64,000 nucleotides of DNA from Caprella mutica (lineage: Eukaryota > Arthropoda > Malacostraca > Amphipoda > Caprellidae): the NCBI GenBank assembly GCA_947561585.1, contig CANNZV010001463.1, positions 1-64,000 on the forward strand. The letters run 5' to 3'. Positions 57,480 through 64,000 of the stretch are shown here, one piece after another. The position numbers were made by a program, and so were the translations under genes. The notes under the pieces are model-generated. The model saw nothing but the letters and a program-made list of their open reading frames with translations, was not told the origin of the DNA and made no database searches. Every line of letters starts with the position of its first letter. The first letter of the stretch is position 1.

Positions 57480-59366
57480 TTAGATCTGGATGACCCATTG
57501 CGCTGTGGGAAGACACGTAGGTTGCCTCGGCGTTTCTTTGGCACCCCTCCTCTGTTGTTCGTTCTGGAATTTTGGTGAAATGGACTGAAGGACTGTGAAT
57601 GAGGTCTCGTTCGTGCTTGATGTACTTCCTTGTGTCTCACGAAACGACTGGCGTGAGCTAGAGCTCCAGTTTTGCCTGTTCCGGGGTGCTGCTGAGTATC
57701 TGTTGTATGTTCGGTTACGAGCAGCCATTTTTATGTTCTCGTCCTGCACAGATAAGACAGTATTCTCAGCTTTGCTCATGCTTTCAGTGTCAAATATTCC
57801 AGTCACAAACAGACGACCTCTGCGTAGTTTGTTACTAATGCTAGAGAGTGCAGAGGACAGCATACATTGCCTTAGGTTTCGTCTTGCCTTAGCAGAAGCT
57901 CTCATAGCTCTATGGACTGCAAGGAAGGCAGTATCCAACGTACTTTTTTCGCAGAAATTCTGAATTTTTGTGATTTCTGAGAGGATGGTGATGGATCCCA
58001 GATCAGTTGTATGTGGAAGAATTTTATGAATAGAGCCAAGAAGTTTACAAGTAGCACGGGCAGATTCATAACATTTCAGTGCAACCAGCAAGTCTTTACG
58101 AGCCTCATAGTCCGACAATCTGAGGTCGTATGTTGGCGCCTTTAGGTATTCATCATAGGGTTCTGGTAGCTTCTTGTGGCAATCTTCTGGTATCAAGGGT
58201 TCGGCAGCAAAGGCCAGGAGTTCTGATTCACAATATTTCAGGTGAGGCATAGGGCGCGGCACTGAAGGGGCTGTCAAGGAAGAAATACTATCAATCAGAT
58301 TTGATAATTCTTTAGACATATTATTGATAGTGAAGCCATTTTCAGTTGCTGTCCATCCAAGCTCGGTTGTATTGACATCATTCAAGGGAGCCTTTAGGGT
58401 GATGAATGTTGTAGAGGGGCGTTCAGCTTTAGGTACAGAATAAGGTGCACAGTTTGTCAGGAAGAAAGACATTGAATTGGAGCATTTAAGAGGCTTCAAC
58501 AATGTTTTAAAATACTGCACAGCAATAGAACAGTCAGCATCTGGACCGGAAGTTTGGAACCAGAAATTATCCAAACGGATAGAGTCATTAGAGATTACAG
58601 CTCTGGGAGGCAAGGTGTACCATCCTGACATGGATTCATCAACAGCTTTGGCAGTAGGGGGAATCTCTTCATAATCCAAAGGGGAAGGGGACTGATCACC
58701 AGATTCACATTCCATGTCGTAGTCCGATTCTTCAATATTTTCCTCATAATCTTCCTCTGACTCTGGAGGTGCAGCAGTGAAAGAGTTAGTAAACTCTTTA
58801 AACATTTGAAGAATGTCACTTCTCATTGAAGCATTCTCGCTCGCTAATTCACTGCGTAGGGATACTATGGTAGCCTCCATATTTGTGGGAGTGGGTAAGG
58901 GTGGAGAGATAAGTTTATTAATTGTTGTAGTTACATCGGAGCTTGATTGAGATAGGTTGACAGCTGGTGCGCGTGCAGGTTCTGCCACTTCATTATGAAT
59001 GATGGCAGTAGTGGACTCAAGGCTGGGTAGAATAAAGTCTTTAGTTGAATCGGGATGCATGATTGCTGACAGTTGACGAGATGGTGGTTGTGCAGCTTTG
59101 ATCATCTTAGCTGCACGTTCGCCCCATAAAGCGCAAAACTCGTTGACGCCACTTGATGCATGAGCGAAAATAGTTTTGCAATGGGAACATTCTTTTGGAC
59201 GAAAGGAGAGGTCTTTAAAACATAGTGAATGCTTATAGCATTCGTTGTGGGGGTCTTTCGTAGCCAGTCGACTCTTGCATTGAGGATGTCCACAGGTTTT
59301 AGACACTGCAAAGAAAGGAGTAGTTAGACGACTGAATAGGATACAGGTGAACCTGTAAAGATGCAT
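57480..59366 (-). CDS. DIRS Gag-like protein
   Basis: The ORF encodes 628 residues, the first of the element. The N-terminus has a cysteine/histidine cluster (CGHPQC ... HNEC ... HSLC ... CSHC, about residues 25-62), as in Gag proteins of DIRS elements. An acidic stretch (EEDYEENIEESDYDMECE, about 215-235) and a long helical region follow, then a basic, serine/arginine-rich C-terminus likely to bind RNA. The frame is intact. The start at 59,366 is the first ATG; the true start could be slightly downstream or spliced. Confidence 0.8.
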   Translation of the reverse strand: MHLYRFTCILFSRLTTPFFAVSKTCGHPQCKSRLATKDPHNECYKHSLCFKDLSFRPKECSHCKTIFAHASSGVNEFCALWGERAAKMIKAAQPPSRQLSAIMHPDSTKDFILPSLESTTAIIHNEVAEPARAPAVNLSQSSSDVTTTINKLISPPLPTPTNMEATIVSLRSELASENASMRSDILQMFKEFTNSFTAAPPESEEDYEENIEESDYDMECESGDQSPSPLDYEEIPPTAKAVDESMSGWYTLPPRAVISNDSIRLDNFWFQTSGPDADCSIAVQYFKTLLKPLKCSNSMSFFLTNCAPYSVPKAERPSTTFITLKAPLNDVNTTELGWTATENGFTINNMSKELSNLIDSISSLTAPSVPRPMPHLKYCESELLAFAAEPLIPEDCHKKLPEPYDEYLKAPTYDLRLSDYEARKDLLVALKCYESARATCKLLGSIHKILPHTTDLGSITILSEITKIQNFCEKSTLDTAFLAVHRAMRASAKARRNLRQCMLSSALSSISNKLRRGRLFVTGIFDTESMSKAENTVLSVQDENIKMAARNRTYNRYSAAPRNRQNWSSSSRQSFRETQGSTSSTNETSFTVLQSISPKFQNEQQRRGAKETPRQPTCLPTAQWVIQI

Positions 59367-60498
59367 AAAGCTAATATCATCTAAAGTTCAGTGTCTCTTT
59401 CTTTTCATAGCATGTACTAGCTAAATTGTAGAAGTCAAGCACATGAAGTACTATAGTACACAAGTGGAAAAACTCATTAGAGTTTCAGACACTGACTAAG
59501 TACATAGTCGGTAGCTATACAGATAAGAACTGTATTAGGGTAAGCACCTGATTGTCGAGCGCACACAATTAACGAACAGTGGGCGTGAAACCAGATAGTG
59601 ATAGTTTTAATAAATTCAGCTATAAGCCTAATTAAATAATTAGGCCATGTTCGATAACTGTGGTTGTTCAGTAATTAGGTTTTTACCCCGTTAATATTTG
59701 CCATAACAAAATCACTGCATAAACACTAGTGGAGAAACGAAATTAAACGTTTCAGACACATTGGTAAAGCAAAAAAGGAAATTTTAATTTACTGGCAGAC
59801 ATACCGCATACCTGAGTATAGCTGTATATAAATGCTAAGTAGGCAAAATAATAGCAACTTCAAAAACTGAACAGTTGAAAAATGGCCAGTGCGGGAAAAT
59901 AAAATCACTGCATAATCACTAGTGGAGAAACGTATATAAACATTTCATACACATTGGTAAGGCAAAAATGAAATTACTGTTAATGGCCGACGTAGCTACC
60001 GTACAGGTAGCCTAAACTTAAAACTGAACAGTTAGAGAAGAGGCCAAAAATGAATTTAAAGAAAATCACTGCATAAACACTAGTGTAGAAACGTAGTTAT
60101 ACGTTTCAGACACATTGGTAAAGCAAAATGAAAATCAGGTAAATTCATAATGAATAGGTATTCTCAACATGCTAGGCTAGGAAATAATTGGTTAAAGCTG
60201 TACACTGATGGGTAAATGCAGAGCATAAACTGCATACGGGTAGGGCTAGATAAACCAATTACAGAAGAAAAACAGGGTGACCCCCGTAATTCTGCCAAGC
60301 AAAAAACATGGAGAAACGAAGAAGATATCCTGGCAGTAGCCAACACTTCAGATATATATACTCACTTTTAATGAACTGTCCGAAACCCCGGTCTGAGAAA
60401 GTATTCGGTCCACAATCAGTTCAAACTCTTGCTTCCAAAAGGTAAGCAGAACTTCAATCTCACGGAGAGAGTGTGGGTAGCTGTGAGGATATCTGAAG
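59367..60498 (-). other. DIRS 5' noncoding region with three spaced repeats
   Basis: A block with AAAATCACTGCATAAACACT, GTGGAGAAACG and CAGACACATTGGTAA occurs three times (about 59,706, 59,907 and 60,061). No coding frame is accepted here. Confidence 0.6.
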
Positions 60499-60786
60499 AC
60501 ACATTGTTCGCACTAACTGATACCTCTCATATATATGGGGAGGGGCATCCAGCCATATGGCTGTGCGCGCGCATGATGTGGCTGGCCGACTTGTTGTTGG
60601 AGCTCTCTGATTGGACAGCTGGCGTTGCTTCAGCCGGTTTTGATCAGCCTTCTGGCCCCTATGGCTGAGGCTGCAGCCTTACACGTTATGTTTGTTCTGG
60701 AATACTTGATATTATTATATATATTTTTTTTTAATGGTCTTCAGATAAACTTTATCCTTGCCTGACACACATGCAAACTCAGTCGC
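60499..60786 (-). repeat. Right inverted terminal repeat of the DIRS element, with promoter
   Basis: Near-identical inverse copy of 53,710-53,998. The TATA-like motif at 60,529-60,536 points toward gag on the minus strand and is the likely element promoter. GC-rich blocks such as GCAGCCTCAGCCATAGG stand out from the AT-rich genome. Confidence 0.88.
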
Positions 60787-60807
60787 TTAGGTCTAAGTTA
60801 TATAAAA

Positions 60808-60948
60808 ACTATAATTAGTTAACAGCATAATTGAATTGAATGTATCAGACACATAATAGTCACTATGAGTTTCATCACCTTTGCTGCCATGCAGCTGATT
60901 AAAGAAGTTCAGATCACTGTCTATATTATCGAATAATTCATCAACCAT
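60808..60948 (-). pseudogene. Second LINE, first part of ORF2
   Basis: The frame opens with ATG at 60,946-60,948 (MVDELFDNIDSDLNFF) after a stop 24 bases upstream, and runs into the DIRS right end at 60,807. It is in phase with the endonuclease frame on the other side of the DIRS element, so the insertion split one gene. Confidence 0.75.
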
Positions 60949-61698
60949 TATAATAAAACCTAGAACAGCTTACCAAATAAAAACCCTCCAGAATTCCAAA
61001 GCGACCTACAAAAAGATGTAAACAAATATGCAAACAAATGTATAAACAGTCATCAGTAGAGCTGAAATAGGGGCATACATACTGCAAGCTAACACCTATG
61101 TTCATGAGCATACATCTCACAACTAAAAACTCCATCAAAACACACATAGAAGTTTTCAGTGTATTAGACAAGTCAAAGTCTATGTTTATATAGACATGCT
61201 TGATCCAAACACCTAAATGTTTTCCCATCATACACATCACTGTGTATTGAGAAACAATACACATGGGTAGAGAATTATATAAGATTTTCAAGTAGAGGCA
61301 AAATAATATGAAAAGACAGGGGCAATCACTGATAGATGAAAAACGCCCACCAACGAAATGCACAAATAGAGAAAAAGATGACATGTCAAACCACCCAATA
61401 GCAATTAAGATAGATAGGCGTAAAAGAAGGCGTGGTTTAGAAAAAACTAGAAGTACTAACCGGTAACATAAACACACACACAGCACACAAAACAACCATA
61501 CATAGACAGCAATAGCAGGGAAAAGCGTGTACTCGCACACATCGTAAACATAGTAATGACACATTTCAGTGCGCACATACACTCCTACCTGCTGTACACA
61601 TGCGTACACACATCTACACCACTTGAACACCTTCACACTTATTGAACCTAGAGATATATAAATCAACTTACATGAAATAACATACATATGCTTATTAC
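60949..61698. other. Spacer between ORF1 and ORF2 of the second LINE
   Basis: A 248-codon frame (60,941-61,687, minus) ends in an ATGGTTGA overlap with the ORF2 start. It is rich in cysteine, tyrosine and valine and has no motif I know. Chance opening is likely, though the overlap and length are noteworthy. About 0.98 kb separates the two LINE ORFs without the foldback insertion. Confidence 0.3.
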
Positions 61699-62616
61699 GG
61701 GATCCGGAAAATTGATCGAAAGCAATTTATCGAAAGCAATTGATCGAATGGAAAATTGATTGAATGGAAAATTGGTCGAAAGGAAAATTGGTCGAATAGA
61801 AAATTGGTCGAATAGAAAATTGGTCGAATGGAAAATTGATCGAAAAGAAAATTGATCGCACAACAATTGATCGAATGGAGAATTGACCGAAACAAAATTG
61901 ATCGAAAATGATATTGGATCTATTTACACTAATAATTGACAATAACTAAAACCATGGATTACCAGAGAAACTTACTTGCAATATATTACAGCTAGTAGAT
62001 CTTGTTAACATGATTTATATATAATAATAATAATATAAATTTTAATAACAATATATAATAATAATTTATGTATAACATTTCTACAATCAACTGCTTATCT
62101 ATAAAAGAGAATTATATGCTTTGAAATATATTATAATTTGAAGAACTTTAAGTTTTCTTAGTTCTAGAATTTAGATAGTTCTAGATAACTTGTGAATTGA
62201 AAGTTAAATAATTAATTAATTTAGTAGGTTTAACGTCTGTTTCGGAACCAAAAGCCATATCACTGACGGCAAAAAGGAATTAAATATAAGAGATAGGAAG
62301 GAGCAGTCAGAAAGGAAAGTGGATTCATGAACAAAGTCACTTAACACCGTCGGTGACAATGCTCATGGATCTGGAAAAGCTACTCTGAGAGTGCAGTCAC
62401 TTAGCCAGGAATGTAACAAAAAGGGACACTATAAGCACCGGTTACTGCAGTCACAGATGGAAGAAAAAAAGGAAGCTGCATGATCTATTCGATCAATTTT
62501 CCTTTCGATCAATTGTTGTGCGATTAATTTTCCTTTCGATCAATTTTCCATTCGACCAATTTTCCATTCGATCAATTGCTTTCGGTCAATTGCTTTCGAT
62601 CAATTTTCCTAGACCC
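61699..62616. mobile_element. Foldback element FB-D (GATCAATTTTCC monomers)
   Basis: A perfect 9-bp duplication GCTTATTAC (61,690-61,698 and 62,617-62,625) flanks inverted ends of 15-16 bp monomers (AAAATTGATCGAAAGG type; 61,705-61,905 and 62,483-62,610). Termini read GGGATCCGG and GGGTCTAGG. The core carries the dispersed repeat shared with 21,236-21,480. It is noncoding; frames in the arms are repeat artefacts. Confidence 0.92.
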
Positions 62617-62862
62617 GCTTATTACTAGCTATGAAATAAATATAAGAAAAGATAGACTTTGCACATTGAAAACAAATATCAGAAATCAAACCTCCAAACA
62701 CATTCAAGATAAAGATCAGATTTTTTGATATGTAACTAAATATTATTGTTAAATGATTGCTGCTGGGAGTTAGTCATCCTTGGGGAGCATGGGTCTGCAG
62801 AAAGTCACTCGCCGTCAATTCCAGAGCTTTCTCACAAAAAATTTCAAACTTCATCCAACTGT
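62617..62862 (-). other. Second LINE, sequence after ORF1
   Basis: Noncoding, between foldback FB-D and the ORF1 stop. No other feature. Confidence 0.4.
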
Positions 62863-63575
62863 TTAGGTAAATTTTAGAATCTCTAGCAGTGCCACCCAAG
62901 CAAAAACACGGCCATCATGAGATCCACAACCCGAGAGAATATTGGGTTTTCGATGTTTTGCTTTTCTGAGAACATATAGAATTTTTGATCTAACAGGAGT
63001 CAAGTTGTCGTTGATGTATAGGTCAGCTGGTTTTGAAGTTTTACAGGAGCAGATTATACTGGTTTTACTATCTAGACTCTTCAATTTAACCAAGATACGC
63101 CTAGCATCCCGCTCCTGATTGTTTGGCTTTGCTCCAATGCATCTGGAAAACACAATCTCCTCATGAGGAAGAGAATATTTTAGTTTGCTTTTGAGAATTT
63201 TACAGACTGCATTAGACAAGTTGTCAGTATTAGAAACTGATGAAACAACAGTACCGGAGATAATAAACTCTTCTTGTCTACCGGTAGCCTCTGCATCTTC
63301 AATACGCTCCTCCAATGTCTGAACAATCTGCCTGAGTGTCACTACTTGTTGCTGGAGATCAGCGATTTTTTCATCTTTCATGCTCAATTTTATCAGTAAA
63401 TCTCGTTTAAATGAATCAAAGTTTCTTCAAACTTATGGACGACATATCGTAGAATTTCCTCATTTTCACCAGTCTTATTGCTACTTGAAACTTTGCTTTG
63501 TTTCTGCTGTGCCGATTTATTGCTACGAGTCACCGCTGGAAGACTCTGCTCTTCCGTTTCTTCTCCACTGGCCAT
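62863..63575 (-). pseudogene. Second LINE, ORF1 (coiled coil plus RNA-binding domain), one frameshift
   Basis: It starts MASGEETEEQSLPA at 63,573-63,575. A first frame ends at 63,393. A second frame, open from before 63,410, carries a coiled coil (IADLQQQVVTLRQIVQTLEE) and then a domain with EIVFSRCIGAKPNNQERDAR and ARRILVKLKSLDSK, the layout of LINE ORF1 RNA-binding regions. The coil continues smoothly if the two frames are read across a single-base change near 63,410-63,435. About 235 residues in total. Confidence 0.75.
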
Positions 63576-63602
63576 ATTAGAATAAACTTTAAGTTTTAAC
63601 AA

Positions 63603-64000
63603 TGTGTGAGTGTAAGCAGAGATTTAAAAAAGACAAAGCACAATTTCAGGAGCGTCTCACTACACGGCACAACCACACACAAGAGTGAAATTAATCTATT
63701 GAGCATGATAGAACTTGCAATCCATAATTTTTACGGGACATTAATTTATCTGGTAACCATAGTTACCGCTCGGCAGAAATGGGTTAAGAAGATGGGGAGA
63801 GAGGGGTATAAAGATGGGGAGAGAGGGGGTATAAAGATGGGGAGAGAGAGGGTATAAAGATCACAAGGAGTCACAAGGAAAAGGGATCACCAAAAGACGC
63901 CTTACATCCATCCGAGGGTAATCCCAATGCAGCAAGTGCACACTTTAGACTCTCAATCAATCTCAATCCTCCCATTTACCAGCTCGAAACTTGGTACATG
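63603..64000. other. Probable LINE 5' UTR, purine array and flank
   Basis: It includes GGTAACCATAGTTACC (63,755-63,770), a palindrome-like motif followed by GCTCGGCAG, which recurs inversely near 50,158-50,180. The array at 63,778-63,860 has three units of 22-23 bp (AAGATGGGGAGAGAGGGG) related to that at 48,853. Nothing coding is seen up to the window end. Confidence 0.5.

Larger units (their letters stand above)
53665..60807 (-). mobile_element. DIRS-type tyrosine-recombinase retrotransposon
   Basis: The element has inverted terminal repeats of about 290 bp (53,710-53,998 and 60,499-60,786) that are almost identical, and an internal complementary region (54,054-54,139) made of the complements of both outer ends. 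Gag, RT/RNase H, a methylase-like tail and a tyrosine recombinase are encoded on the minus strand. It has no LTR and no integrase, as expected for DIRS. The ends fall in a short TTTAT overlap and no target duplication is seen. It lies within ORF2 of the second LINE. Confidence 0.92.

Noticed and set aside
60941..61687. 248-codon minus-strand frame
   Set aside because: No motif and odd composition (Cys, Tyr and Val rich). Kept only as a spacer note because of its overlap with the LINE ORF2 start.

Overview
This is an animal (invertebrate, probably arthropod) genomic window, AT-rich and made almost entirely of transposable elements. I find no convincing host gene, rRNA or functional tRNA. The organism call rests on an errantivirus-like retroelement with an env gene, LINEs of general metazoan type, a DIRS element and several MITE families; it is an inference.

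Layout. (1) 1-11,542, minus strand: a Ty3/Gypsy endogenous retrovirus with open gag, pol and env, a long 3' noncoding tract ending in a polypurine tract at the left window edge, and one LTR at the right. Gag and pol share a frame and are separated by one UGA followed by CUAG, the known leaky-stop context. Env has no AUG of its own before its signal peptide; splice-site candidates suggest a spliced env mRNA. (2) About 11,543-17,650, plus strand: copy A of a large noncoding LTR element related to the retrovirus at its LTR tip and 3' tract. (3) 17,660-22,060: a decayed RT-like fragment, simple arrays, an inverted repeat pair with TATA boxes and a small TA-flanked MITE. (4) About 22,060-32,765, minus strand: copy B of the noncoding LTR element. 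Its LTRs carry 28-bp minisatellites of 47 and 18 units, and a terminal-inverted-repeat element with a SINE-like insert, a TTAA MITE and a foldback element have inserted into it. (5) 33,093-34,139: another foldback element. (6) About 34,440-40,250, plus strand: a decayed LINE with a PHD-type finger, split by a near-perfect foldback palindrome. (7) 40,594-50,420: MITEs, two more foldback elements (one holding a hAT-type MITE, one a TTAA MITE), an LTR-like promoter segment, arrays and AT-rich sequence. (8) About 50,430-63,640, minus strand: a CR1/Jockey-like LINE. Its ORF2 is split by a structurally complete DIRS element (53,665-60,807), and a further foldback element lies between its ORFs. (9) The right end holds a purine-rich array.

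The strongest unusual signal is a set of foldback elements (30,997; 33,093; 37,040; 42,601; 44,149; 61,699; and a solo arm at about 48,455). All have inverted ends built of 15-16 bp tandem monomers. The monomer sequence differs between families. The extreme termini tend to GGKNNC(CG/TA)G, and insertions are flanked by 8-9 bp direct repeats. This looks like one transposition machinery mobilising ends with interchangeable monomers, similar to Drosophila FB or Mutator-like elements. The nesting gives an order of insertion: LINEs and LTR elements first, then foldback, DIRS and MITE insertions.
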